Under the pieces are notes generated by a model that saw only the letters and a list, made by a program, of their open reading frames with translations, was not told the DNA's origin and made no database searches. This document shows positions 7,015 through 14,844 of a stretch of 31,914 bases of DNA, in pieces (within the stretch, counting starts at the first letter, position 1; every line of letters begins with the position of its first letter). The DNA is taken from assembly GCA_038205115.1 (NCBI GenBank), contig JBBRCE010000055.1:1-31914 (forward strand), in the 5' to 3' direction. A program made the translations under genes and the position numbers. The DNA comes from JBBRCE01 sp038205115 (lineage in GTDB: Bacteria > Planctomycetota > Planctomycetia > Pirellulales > JBBRCE01).

Positions 7015-8415
7015 TTAATCCTCTGCCCGGCTGTTATCGCCGCACATCTTGACCACGCGCGGATCGAAGCGTGCCACGACATCGACCAAATCGGCCTGCT
7101 CGCGCATCACGTCGGCGATGTTTTTGTAGACGCCGGGCACTTCGTCCGCGCCGGCCGAGAGCACGCGCACGCCGCGCGTGGCCAAATCTTTTTTGACCGC
7201 GTTCCAGGTATACTTGGCTTTGGCTTGCGTGCGCGACATCCGCCGTCCCGCGCCATGCGAGGCCGAATCGAAGCTGGTCGGCTCGCCTTTACCGCGGACG
7301 ATAAACGCCGGGTCGGCCATCGAGCCTGGAATCACGCCCAGCACGCCTGCGCCGGCCGGAGTGGCCCCTTTGCGGTGAACGACCAGCGTCTCGCCGTTGT
7401 GGATTTCTTGCCAGGCAAAGTTGTGATGATTTTCGACTCCGGCTACGATCTTGGCCCCCAGCAATTTGCTGACGGTTCGATGAATGACATCGTGGTTGGC
7501 GGCGGCGTAATCGCCCATCAAGTTCATGGCCGCCCAGTATTCTTGACCGGCCTCGTCGTCCAAACTCAACCACGCCAGGCGGCCGAGATCGCGATGCTTG
7601 CTGGGCAAACGCGACTGTGCAATGGCGCTGTACGTGCTACAAACCGACGCGCCAACACCGCGGCTGCCGCTATGACTGAGCAGCGCCAGATATTGGCCGG
7701 CGTCCAGGTTCAGCTCGTCGTCGCGCTGATCGAGCGTCAGCAGGCCGAACTCGACAAAATGGTTGCCGGAGCCCGAACTGCCGAGTTGCTTCCAGGCTTT
7801 GTCCTTATTTTCGCGCGTGATCTTGGCGACGTTCCAATCCTGATCCATCACGGCGTGCGAAGGCCGGCGCTCGAAGGCGCTGCCAATGCCAAACCGCGTA
7901 CCGCGCTCCAGTGCTTGATCGAATTCATTCTGCCGACGCTGCTCGTCCAGCGCCGCAGCTGGCAGATCCAAGACCGAGAGTTTCATGCGGCAGGCAATAT
8001 CCACGCCCACCGCGTAAGGCACCACGGCGTTGCGCAGCGCCAGTACACCGCCGATCGGCAAACCGTAGCCGACGTGCGCATCCGGCATGAGCGCAGCGCC
8101 AGCGGCCATCGGCAGCGCGCAGGCTTGCCGCATTTGCACATGCGCGGCCGCGTCGATGCCGGCGTCGCCCCAGGTGCGATATGCAATCGGCTCCAGCGGC
8201 GTCATCGGGGCGTCGGCCTCGATCACCGCCTGCGCGAACTCGCCGAAGTACGCGTCTTGCAAATGTTCGGCCGGCGTTGCCAAAATATCCTGGATCAGTT
8301 TGCGCACGTCGCGCTGCCGGAGGTCGTTGGCCGCCGCCGCTTTCTGCATTGCCGCCAGCGCCGCGCGAAAACATTCGTTCGGCACTCCCAGTTTTTCCAA
8401 TTGACGCGAGTTCAT
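7015..8415 (-). CDS. rtcB: RtcB RNA-splicing ligase
   Basis: A protein of 466 residues. RtcB joins a 2',3'-cyclic phosphate or 3'-phosphate RNA end to a 5'-hydroxyl end, using GTP and manganese, in RNA repair or tRNA splicing. Motifs in order: PDAHVGYGLPIGGV (111-124); GVDIACRM (137-144) with the metal-binding D139 and C142; GSGNHFVEFG with H219; SHSGSRGVG with H248; H330/H331; and SHGAGRRMSR (386-395), where H387 is the expected guanylate-accepting histidine. All key residues are present. Two known positions vary: R143 in GVDIACRM and SSGSGNHF in place of the usual GGGNHF. The ATG at 8415 has AAGG about 12 bases upstream. No rtcA or archease gene is nearby. It is preceded on the same strand by the pseudo-caspase gene (170-bp gap). 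Confidence 0.96.
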   Translation of the reverse strand: MNSRQLEKLGVPNECFRAALAAMQKAAAANDLRQRDVRKLIQDILATPAEHLQDAYFGEFAQAVIEADAPMTPLEPIAYRTWGDAGIDAAAHVQMRQACALPMAAGAALMPDAHVGYGLPIGGVLALRNAVVPYAVGVDIACRMKLSVLDLPAAALDEQRRQNEFDQALERGTRFGIGSAFERRPSHAVMDQDWNVAKITRENKDKAWKQLGSSGSGNHFVEFGLLTLDQRDDELNLDAGQYLALLSHSGSRGVGASVCSTYSAIAQSRLPSKHRDLGRLAWLSLDDEAGQEYWAAMNLMGDYAAANHDVIHRTVSKLLGAKIVAGVENHHNFAWQEIHNGETLVVHRKGATPAGAGVLGVIPGSMADPAFIVRGKGEPTSFDSASHGAGRRMSRTQAKAKYTWNAVKKDLATRGVRVLSAGADEVPGVYKNIADVMREQADLVDVVARFDPRVVKMCGDNSRAED

Positions 8416-8584
8416 TTCCGTCGACCTTAATTAAACAGACCGGCGCGCCATCGTCCATCGATGCGCGTTGCTGTCCGGAGATGACACGCCGCACCGCCGC
8501 CAGGTTCGGGCACAATTTTTGTCCGCCGGATCATCCCGCAACGCTGTTCGTTGGCAGCCCACTACGCAATTCGATGTTCGGAAT

Positions 8585-10018
8585 TTACGGTTTTGAGCCA
8601 ATGGCCGGCAAGTGACTTTTGAAGACGAGTGCCTTGACCGCATTGAACGATTGAATCAACAGTTGCGTCGGTTGACGGCGGTCGTGAGCAATTCGCAGTC
8701 GTTGCGGCGTGAGCCGAATGTGAGCTTCGACACCTTTCAAATGCAAGTCACAATAAGTGACTTCGCGGTCGTACTGAATTTTCAGGTCGGGTGCGCGGGC
8801 CGCTTCGACCATGTCGATAAACGCTTCCAGATCGATCCGTTGCGGCAGCGCGAGTTCGATCGAATCGAACATGCCGTCGAACACGCGGCTAAAGGCTTCG
8901 CCCACCACCTGTTGCGGATCGGTGATGCCGTCGACCGTTCGCGACCAAACGGCTTCGCTGGGATGTTCCGGATGTTGCGCGATTTTGATGGAATATTGAA
9001 AATACGGCGTGCCAATCGAGCCGCCGCCGTCTTCCGGCCCGGCGGCAATCAGATCGCGGCGCGTCAATTCGAAGGCCGCTTTGAGCGCAGCGAACTGTGT
9101 GTCGAGATCTTGTTTGAGCTCGCTCTCGGCCGCTTGGGCAATGAATGTCTGCGAAGAATCGCTGACACGGTCGGGCAGGCGGAAGGTCTTTTTCCAACCG
9201 GCCAAATTCTTGACGCTGACGCATTTTCGGGCGAGCAGCGAAACGCCGACGGTGAGTTGCTGGTTTTGGCTGGCCTCCGCTTGGCGTTGCTGCAAGATCG
9301 TTCGCAGGTCGGCCAGCAAATAGTCGCCGTTTTCCGAGGTATGCGACCAAGGCGTTTGCGCGCGGCCATCGCTGTAGCTGCCGCGCAGCGTGCGGGGCGT
9401 TTCACTCGCAAGATAAGCTTGCAGCGAATTGGCAGTCAGCAGTCCACGTTGCAGCGCCGCCGGCGCATCGCCATTGAACGCCTGTAGCAAATGATAATTC
9501 CAGATGCCGTGTTTGAGCGTGCCGCTGGCGTAGGAATCTTCGCCCTGGCCGCAGGCGAAAAAACAGGCGACATGTGGCGCCGCCGCCAGCAACTTCTCAA
9601 GTTCGGCGGGCGACAGCTGACCGCCATGCACGTCCAGCAGCAGCGTGGCCTGTTGGCCAGCAGACCGCCGCAGTTCGGCCAGAATCCACTCCAGGGCAAT
9701 GCCGGTCTGCGGTTCGTCGACGGGCTGCGTATCGTACGCAGCCAACAACCATTGTCCCCCGCTGGTGTAACCGGCGCCGACAAAAAACAGGCAAAAGACA
9801 TCGTCTTCTTTGAGCCGTTTGATCGTCTTTTTGAGCTTCGACTCGATCGACGTCTTGGTGGCCTGCGCATCAATCAGCAGCAGTTGATCGGCCGGGGCGA
9901 AACCATGCTGCGCCAGCGCCGCCGACAGCGCCTCCGCATCGTGACGGGCAAATGCCACCGCCGCGAGGTCCGGGTCGGTGTATTTTTCAATGGCGATCAG
10001 TGCGGCAAATTTTTTCAC
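8585..10018 (-). CDS. Caspase-fold (peptidase C14-like) protein lacking catalytic His and Cys
   Basis: A protein of 477 residues. Residues 1-190 follow the caspase/metacaspase fold: ALIAIEKYTDPDL (strand 1 and loop), FARHDAEALSAAL, then VFCLFFVGAGYTSGGQWLLA, TLLLDVHGGQ, CFFACGQGEDSYAS and GIWNYHLLQAFNGDAP. In active members the third block reads ...SGHG... and the fourth D.CHSG. Here the His position is A82 and the Cys position is V130/H131, so both members of the dyad are gone and hydrolysis by the usual route is not expected. Residues about 240-477 form an unrecognised domain with conserved-looking pieces (FQYSIKIAQHPEHPSEAVWS, REVTYCDLHLKG). The start is a GTG at 10018 with a weak ribosome site. 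It lies 69 bp after the phosphatase-heme gene, so co-transcription is likely. A role as adaptor or regulator is inference. Confidence 0.85.
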   Translation of the reverse strand: MKKFAALIAIEKYTDPDLAAVAFARHDAEALSAALAQHGFAPADQLLLIDAQATKTSIESKLKKTIKRLKEDDVFCLFFVGAGYTSGGQWLLAAYDTQPVDEPQTGIALEWILAELRRSAGQQATLLLDVHGGQLSPAELEKLLAAAPHVACFFACGQGEDSYASGTLKHGIWNYHLLQAFNGDAPAALQRGLLTANSLQAYLASETPRTLRGSYSDGRAQTPWSHTSENGDYLLADLRTILQQRQAEASQNQQLTVGVSLLARKCVSVKNLAGWKKTFRLPDRVSDSSQTFIAQAAESELKQDLDTQFAALKAAFELTRRDLIAAGPEDGGGSIGTPYFQYSIKIAQHPEHPSEAVWSRTVDGITDPQQVVGEAFSRVFDGMFDSIELALPQRIDLEAFIDMVEAARAPDLKIQYDREVTYCDLHLKGVEAHIRLTPQRLRIAHDRRQPTQLLIQSFNAVKALVFKSHLPAIGSKP

Positions 10019-10087
10019 GAGGACTTCGCGGGCTGAACGGGATGCGGCAAGTGCCAGCCGCGAGTATAGACTTCGCGTGGCGTTGGC

Positions 10088-11128
10088 TCAACGTGCCGCG
10101 GTTAACGGCAATTCGTGCGGCGGATTGTCGCGGTACTGGCGATGGCAGGTCGTGCAACTTTGATTCACACGCGCCAGCGCCGCCTGCCACGCCACGCCGC
10201 GGGATTCGGTCGATTGCAGGTTTGCTGCGGAAGTTTCCGTAGCCGGCAGATCAGCGAGCGTCGCTTGCAGTTCGTCAGCCGCGCGTTCTGCATCGTGCAG
10301 CAGATCTCGATACGCAGTGGGCTGATGCCGCACCTCGGCGAGGCGCTGGAGTTCCACAAACTGTTCTTTGAGGAGTAGCGCATCCGCGATGTCCGACGCG
10401 GTGGCTGACAATCGATTGGCTTTGAGTCGATCGTGGAGTGCGTCGATTTCGACCATCGCCTCGGCCAACGGCGGAATCTCGGACGTGGCACTGAACGTGA
10501 CCTGCAGTTGGTCAAGTTGCCGATCGTCCTGACGACGAGCCATGCTGACCGAACGAAACAGTCCTTGATAGTTCTTGCCGGTGCCAGCCAACTGTAGCAC
10601 GCTCAATGCCTGCGAAGGATCGAGCGTGCCGGCTTCGACGCACGCCACGGCGGCGGCCGCTGGACTGCGATGCTGGCCATGATGGCAATGGATGTAAATC
10701 GGGCCTGGCAAATCGCGGACGGCTTTGGCCAGTTCGTGCCCTCGCACTTCTGGCACGCCGTCGTAACCGTGTGGCAAATGCACATACCGCAAGCCAAACT
10801 TTTCCGCGAGCGTCACATTGGGCTGCAGGCCATCGACGCTGATGATGGTTTTGACGCCCAACGATTGCAGTTCCGCAAATGCGGCGGCGTCCTCGGGCAG
10901 CGCGCCAGAGATCACGTTTTCGGTCAGCCGAACGGCGTTGGTCAAATGTGCGGTTGGCAATTTACGGGGTTGATTTGCCGAACCGCTTCGATCTGCCGGC
11001 CGGGTGTTATTCGATGCTGGAATCGCCATAATGTGCTGTGGACGCAATTGACCATTCCGGCCGCCCAGCAAGATAGACGTGGCCAAGGCGGCCAACGTGC
11101 CAGCCATAATGATCTTTTTCAAGGACAT
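10088..11128 (-). CDS. Exported dual-specificity-type phosphatase fused to a cytochrome c'-like domain
   Basis: A protein of 346 residues from the ATG at 11128; an ATG at 11146 would add METVTG. Residues 1-22 (MSLKKIIMAGTLAALATSIL, then LG) form a signal peptide. Residues about 60-185 are a cysteine phosphatase fold: VISGALPEDAAAFAELQSLG, then TIISVDG, then the P-loop HCHHGQHRS with C148 and R154, matching HCxxGxxR(S/T). Residues about 205-346 are mostly helical and end with SCTTCHRQYRD, a CxxCH heme site at 325-329 placed near the C-terminus as in cytochrome c' / c556 four-helix bundles. So the sequence shows a periplasmic phosphatase joined to a single covalent heme. Its substrate is unknown. 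The open frame runs on upstream to 11458 over the CDF gene, but that part is antisense-like and not coding. It sits between the CDF exporter and the pseudo-caspase. Confidence 0.85.
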   Translation of the reverse strand: MSLKKIIMAGTLAALATSILLGGRNGQLRPQHIMAIPASNNTRPADRSGSANQPRKLPTAHLTNAVRLTENVISGALPEDAAAFAELQSLGVKTIISVDGLQPNVTLAEKFGLRYVHLPHGYDGVPEVRGHELAKAVRDLPGPIYIHCHHGQHRSPAAAAVACVEAGTLDPSQALSVLQLAGTGKNYQGLFRSVSMARRQDDRQLDQLQVTFSATSEIPPLAEAMVEIDALHDRLKANRLSATASDIADALLLKEQFVELQRLAEVRHQPTAYRDLLHDAERAADELQATLADLPATETSAANLQSTESRGVAWQAALARVNQSCTTCHRQYRDNPPHELPLTAAR

Positions 11129-11178
11129 GCCAGTAACCGTTTCCATCCGCAGTGCCGCACGATATTCACCGCGGCATT

Positions 11179-12222
11179 TTAGCCGATTTGTTGGCCGCCG
11201 TGTTGCGGTTGCTGTTCGCCGGCGTCCGCTGTCGGATGCGCGTATGGGCTGCCGGGTTCCGCACAAGCGGCCAGCGGCTCGTATTCTAATTGAATGGTGG
11301 CGTGGTGGATGCCAAAGTCGTCGTGCAGGCGGCGATTGAGTTCGACCAGCAGTGTTTGTCCCCTTTCGGCGGCGGCTTGCGGCGCTAGCACTACGTGCGC
11401 GGTCAGCACTTCGCGCCCGGCGCCGAGTGTCCAGATATGCAGATCGTGTACGTCGCAAACATCTGGACTGCGGCGAATGGCAGCTTCGACTTCAGCAATA
11501 TTCAAGCGGGCAGGCGTGCCTTGCATTAACACGTGTACGGCATCGCCCAGCAGTCGCCAGGTGCCGGCAATGACCAGTAGCGAAATCACAATAGCCGCGA
11601 TGGGATCGGCTAATTTCCAGCCGTACATGCCGATCAGCACCGCGGCCAGAATCGCCGCCACCGAACCCAATGCGTCGGCCATCAAATGCAAAAACGCGCC
11701 ACGCATGTTGAGATCGTGCTGGTGGCCGCCGTGCAGCATTGCCGCGGATACGCCGTTGACAATCAATCCGCCAATGGCAATGGCCAGCATCGGCCCGCTG
11801 GATATTTCCGCCGGCGCGCCGAGTCTGATCACGGACTCGACCACGATGTAGCCGCAGAGCACCATCAGCGCCGCGGCGTTGGCCAGCGCAGCCAGCGTTT
11901 CGACCCGCAGATAGCCAAAGGTGCGTTTTGGATCGGCGGGCCGCGTGCTAAACCACACGGCAAACAGCGAGAGCCCCAGCGCGGCAACGTCGGTCACCAT
12001 GTGGCCCGCGTCGGCCAACAGCGCCAAGCTGCCGGTGTACCAACCGCCGATGCCTTCCACCACCGCGTAAACGCCATTGATGGCCAGCGCAATGCCCAGC
12101 GCCCAACCGCGGTTGCCGCGGTGGTCGTGATGCTGGTGGTGGTCGTGATGCGCGGCAGACAACGGCACAGCCTGCGAGTTCGAAATGGTCCACAGAGGAT
12201 TGTACGCCACGAACGCCGACAA
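11179..12222 (-). CDS. Cation diffusion facilitator (Zn/Co/Cd exporter, CzcD type)
   Basis: A protein of about 347 residues. It is a CDF antiporter that moves Zn(II) or related ions out of the cytoplasm in exchange for protons. A His-rich N-terminal loop (HHDHHQHHDH) comes first, then six membrane helices. The transport-site motifs are seen in helix 2 (LLADAGHMVTDV) and helix 5 (FLHLMADALGS), followed by the cytoplasmic domain (VCDVHDLHIWTLG, and a C-terminal IQLEYE). A second His patch, MLHGGHQHD, lies in the loop between helices 4 and 5. The start is uncertain: TTG at 12222, GTG at 12210, or a GTG just before the His-rich stretch, none with a strong ribosome site. It is the first gene of the minus-strand run and is divergent from the peptidase gene at 12329. 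Confidence 0.94.
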   Translation of the reverse strand: MSAFVAYNPLWTISNSQAVPLSAAHHDHHQHHDHRGNRGWALGIALAINGVYAVVEGIGGWYTGSLALLADAGHMVTDVAALGLSLFAVWFSTRPADPKRTFGYLRVETLAALANAAALMVLCGYIVVESVIRLGAPAEISSGPMLAIAIGGLIVNGVSAAMLHGGHQHDLNMRGAFLHLMADALGSVAAILAAVLIGMYGWKLADPIAAIVISLLVIAGTWRLLGDAVHVLMQGTPARLNIAEVEAAIRRSPDVCDVHDLHIWTLGAGREVLTAHVVLAPQAAAERGQTLLVELNRRLHDDFGIHHATIQLEYEPLAACAEPGSPYAHPTADAGEQQPQHGGQQIG

Positions 12223-12328
12223 TAGAACTCGTTACGTCCCGCAGCCGATTGCGTCGCACTCTGCCGGCGGATTAAAGTGAGTCAACGCCCCGCCCGTCCG
12301 CTGCCAGCACCCGTTGAGAATGCAAAAC

Positions 12329-13414
12329 ATGCGTCGAAATCTTCTCTGTATTTGCGGTTTCTGCCTGCTGGCGTTCAACGCCCGCTGGTCGCACGCGGCC
12401 GATCAAGCAGAAAAACCGACTGCCCAAGCGGTGATCGCCAGTGTCGAGAGCAGCTTGACAACGTCCGGCGCTAACATTCGTCAGTTGGCCATGGATGGCA
12501 ACGAAAAAACGTATTTCCTTTCCGTGAAAAAGCCAACGGCCGACGATCGTTTTACCCTGGTGCTTAACCAAGCAGTGGCGGTCAAGTCGGTCAATGTGCA
12601 AACCGGCACGCCGGCTGGCGAAAACCGACTGACCGCTGGAAAACTGCAGTGGTCGGCCGATGGAAAAACCTTTGAAGACGCCGCCACTTTTGCCGACGGA
12701 CACTGCACTGCCACGCTCGACGGCAAATCGATCCGCGCGTTGCGAATTCAACCGACAGGCGATGCCACCGGCCCGTTGGCGATCGCCGAAATCACCATGG
12801 ACAGCTCGCCGCGCGTGGCGGCCTTTGTTGATCCGATCGAATTTACGGTGGATGTCAGCGACGCGCCCGAAATGAAAGACTGGGCGGACAAAACCGCCCG
12901 TACTTGTGAGCAGCAATATCCAATGATCAACCAGCAACTCAAGTCAGCCGGCTATCATCCGCCCCGACAAGTGACGATGACCATTTCGAAAACGTACGTG
13001 GGCGTGGCGGCCACCAGCGGTAGCAAAATCGTCGGCGCGGTAAAGTGGTTCAAAGCGCATCCGGACGACGTCGGCGCCATGGTCCATGAGACGGTGCACG
13101 TGGTTCAACACTATCGCGGGCGCGGCAATCCGGGTTGGCTGGTCGAAGGCGTGGCCGACTACGTGCGTTTTTTCCACTACGAACCGGGACATCTCGGCCC
13201 AATTGACGCCCAGCGCTCGCATTACAACGGCAGCTACCGTGTGACCGCCGCCTTCCTGAATTATTGCTTGCAGAAGTACGACAAAGATTTGGTGCTCAAG
13301 CTCAACGAGGCCCTGCGCAACGGCCAATACGATGAGGCCCTATGGGAAAAAATGACCGGCAAGACGCTGCCCGTACTCGACGAAGAATGGCGCGCGACGC
13401 TGAAGAAGAAATGA
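12329..13414 (+). CDS. Secreted basic-secretory-protein-type metallopeptidase with discoidin-like domain
   Basis: A protein of 361 residues from the ATG at 12329, chosen because GAG at 12316-12318 lies at ribosome-site distance and the first residues MRRNLLCICGFCLLAF make a clean signal peptide (cleavage near SHA-AD). An ATG at 12320 and a TTG at 12314 are alternatives. Residues about 35-158 look like a discoidin/F5-8C beta-sandwich (IRQLAMDGNEKTYFLS, KSVNVQTGT, IRALRIQPTG), usually a carbohydrate-binding module. Residues about 170-350 fit the basic secretory protein peptidase family. HETVH (253-257) supplies the HExxH zinc site, and WLVEGVADYVRFFHYEPG gives a downstream Glu at 273. The family is known mainly from plants and is also found in bacteria. 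Likely an extracytoplasmic zinc peptidase, possibly directed at glycosylated targets (inference). Confidence 0.88.
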   Translation: MRRNLLCICGFCLLAFNARWSHAADQAEKPTAQAVIASVESSLTTSGANIRQLAMDGNEKTYFLSVKKPTADDRFTLVLNQAVAVKSVNVQTGTPAGENRLTAGKLQWSADGKTFEDAATFADGHCTATLDGKSIRALRIQPTGDATGPLAIAEITMDSSPRVAAFVDPIEFTVDVSDAPEMKDWADKTARTCEQQYPMINQQLKSAGYHPPRQVTMTISKTYVGVAATSGSKIVGAVKWFKAHPDDVGAMVHETVHVVQHYRGRGNPGWLVEGVADYVRFFHYEPGHLGPIDAQRSHYNGSYRVTAAFLNYCLQKYDKDLVLKLNEALRNGQYDEALWEKMTGKTLPVLDEEWRATLKKK

Positions 13415-13472
13415 CTTTTTCGCCGGCTGCGTGCGTTGGCGACGCTCGATTTCAGTTCGGTGCTTCGCTAGA

Positions 13473-13499
13473 AAAACCGTTGCGCGACGCAACCGTTTT
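13473..13499. terminator. Bidirectional terminator hairpin
   Basis: AAAACCGTTGCG and CGCAACCGTTTT pair over 12 positions with one C-C mismatch around a CGA loop, so each strand ends its stem in a run of T. It lies between the convergent peptidase gene (ends 13414) and the small membrane-protein gene (ends 13514). Confidence 0.65.
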
Positions 13500-13513
13500 A
13501 AATTGCCAACGCG

Positions 13514-13720
13514 CTAGAGACCGGCCGAAAGCCAGTACATCAGCGCTAATACCACGCTCATGAACACCGTGATCGAGAACGCGGTGCGGAGGGCCAGCAT
13601 CAACAGCGGTTTCATCAATTCGTGACGCGTGGCCGCATAAACCAGGCTGACCGCCACAATCAATGGTAGCGCGTACCAGGTTTGCGGCCAGCTCGAAGCT
13701 AAGAGTTGCAGAGAATTCAT
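13514..13720 (-). CDS. Small two-helix membrane protein, DUF6677 partner
   Basis: A protein of 68 residues with two hydrophobic segments: about 16-31 (YALPLIVAVSLVYAAT) and 43-65 (LALRTAFSITVFMSVVLALM). It begins at an ATG 15 bp after the stop of the DUF6677-like gene and ends before the hairpin at 13473-13499, so it is almost surely the second gene of a two-gene unit. No family name is recognised. Its coupling and clean hydrophobic pattern make it a real gene despite its size. A helper or subunit of its neighbour is a guess. Confidence 0.7.
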   Translation of the reverse strand: MNSLQLLASSWPQTWYALPLIVAVSLVYAATRHELMKPLLMLALRTAFSITVFMSVVLALMYWLSAGL

Positions 13721-13735
13721 CGGCGATCCGGACGC

Positions 13736-14431
13736 TTACGTGGTTGTGGGTTGAAGATCGGCGGAAATCTTGGCGGCCTTGGCTTTGGCGTCGGCTTCTT
13801 CAGCCTCGTCCGGAACACCGCCGACCGGCCCGCCATAAGCATCCCAGACCGCTAGGATATTTAGCAGACCGGCGATCATGGTGTAAACGGTGCCGAGATC
13901 ATATTGACCGCCCAAGTCGTGATGCCACTGCGAAAGTTCATCGAGCGCGGGGCCATAGCCTGATCGCGCATCGCGGACGCGGACATAATCGTCCGTGCCA
14001 AGTAGGTTTTCCGTTAGCTCACGACCGATCATCCCGCTGGGAATGATCTGCCCCGGCAACCGTGGCGGTGCCATTAGCCCGAAGCCCTCGGGGCCATCGA
14101 ATCGCCACAGCGGCGCCTTGGGCGTATCGCCAGACGTTCGCACCGCTTGCACAATCGCCGGCAGCGCGGGCAACCCGACGCCAATCTGGCAAACGTATGG
14201 CAACCGCGTATCGTTGTTGCGCCACGAGGCGTAAACGACGCGACCGCCACCGATGAACAATCCAAAGATGAATGTCGTGAGAATGCATACCGAGTACAGC
14301 ACGCCTTTGGCCCAGCGGCGCTGGTAGAAATGCCCCGCGCCCGGAATCAGCCAGGCCAGAAACGCCGCCAGCAGCGGGTCGCGCAAATCGATCGTGATCT
14401 CGTGGCTGTCGGCGGCAACTTCGTTAGGCAC
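13736..14431 (-). CDS. DUF6677-type multi-pass membrane protein
   Basis: A protein of 231 residues from the GTG at 14431. The longer frame to 14470 is rejected because GGGGAG at 14443-14448 (minus-strand sense) sits 11 bases before this GTG. Residues about 16-58 (DPLLAAFLAWLIPGAGHFYQ, RRWAKGVLYSVCILTTFIFG) carry the P-G-x-GHFY-x-x-x-x-x-KG pattern found at the front of planctomycete DUF6677 proteins, with two membrane helices. The middle (about 70-180) is Pro/Gly-rich and probably extracytoplasmic. A last hydrophobic segment (YTMIAGLLNILAVWDA) and an acidic/Lys tail follow. Function unknown. It forms a unit with the 68-residue protein downstream. Confidence 0.82.
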   Translation of the reverse strand: MPNEVAADSHEITIDLRDPLLAAFLAWLIPGAGHFYQRRWAKGVLYSVCILTTFIFGLFIGGGRVVYASWRNNDTRLPYVCQIGVGLPALPAIVQAVRTSGDTPKAPLWRFDGPEGFGLMAPPRLPGQIIPSGMIGRELTENLLGTDDYVRVRDARSGYGPALDELSQWHHDLGGQYDLGTVYTMIAGLLNILAVWDAYGGPVGGVPDEAEEADAKAKAAKISADLQPTTT

Positions 14432-14442
14432 GGTTCGGGCAA

Positions 14443-14448
14443 CTCCCC
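14443..14448 (-). promoter_or_regulatory. Ribosome binding site deciding the DUF6677-type start
   Basis: On the minus strand GGGGAG lies 11 bases before the GTG at 14431. This supports that start over the upstream GTG at 14470. Confidence 0.5.
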
Positions 14449-14833
14449 GAGAAATGATCGCGCACGGCAAGATTCGCCGCGCGGGAGTTGAAATCGCGCG
14501 CGGCAGACGGAGCCTGCTGGATCGTGTGACGTAAATTGAAGTCCAATTCTACGCCACGCAGGGCAGCCGACGCTAGGCCAAGTGGTCGTTGGCAGCCCGA
14601 TCGCCGGGCCAATCCAACGGTCCGCCGGAACACGGCGCGGCCGCAGAACGGGCCAAAGTCGCCGCTTTTGGTGATCGCTTGGCTGGTCGCCTGGCACGAA
14701 TCATCAACGAACGACGATCGCTGCATTCGAAGCATGGCCGCATTGACATCCGCGACAAGTCGGCTCGAATGACATTTGCAGCACACGCCGATCACCGTGA
14801 GCGGCAGACATCACCGCGCGACGATGAATGCGC
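14449..14833. other. Divergent intergenic region
   Basis: About 385 bp separate the DUF6677-type gene from the acetyltransferase gene. The open frames that cross it on either strand have no recognisable motif and no good ribosome site. Promoters for both divergent units are expected here but none was identified with confidence. Confidence 0.4.
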
Positions 14834-14838
14834 AGGAG
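14834..14838 (+). promoter_or_regulatory. Ribosome binding site AGGAG deciding the acetyltransferase start
   Basis: AGGAG lies six bases before the ATG at 14845. It favours that ATG over in-frame starts at 14824 and 14776. Confidence 0.6.
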
Positions 14839-14844
14839 CCTGGG

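Noticed and set aside
7000..8430. Long plus-strand open frame opposite rtcB
   Set aside because: It is fully antisense to a gene with intact catalytic motifs; its His/Arg/Gln-rich composition is the shadow typical of GC-rich DNA.
8612..9487. Plus-strand open frame opposite the pseudo-caspase gene
   Set aside because: Antisense shadow with no motif; the minus-strand frame has a clear caspase fold.
11129..11458. N-terminal extension of the phosphatase-heme frame
   Set aside because: It overlaps the end of the CDF gene, is Arg-rich and structureless, and a signal peptide begins at 11128.
12272..12937. Minus-strand open frame of 221 codons opposite the peptidase gene
   Set aside because: Antisense to a gene with a signal peptide and zinc motif; no family features.
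14424..14795. Minus-strand open frame with several Cys residues upstream of the DUF6677-type gene
   Set aside because: The Cys pattern is not a known metal site, the start is a GTG without a ribosome site, and it overlaps the better-supported start at 14431.
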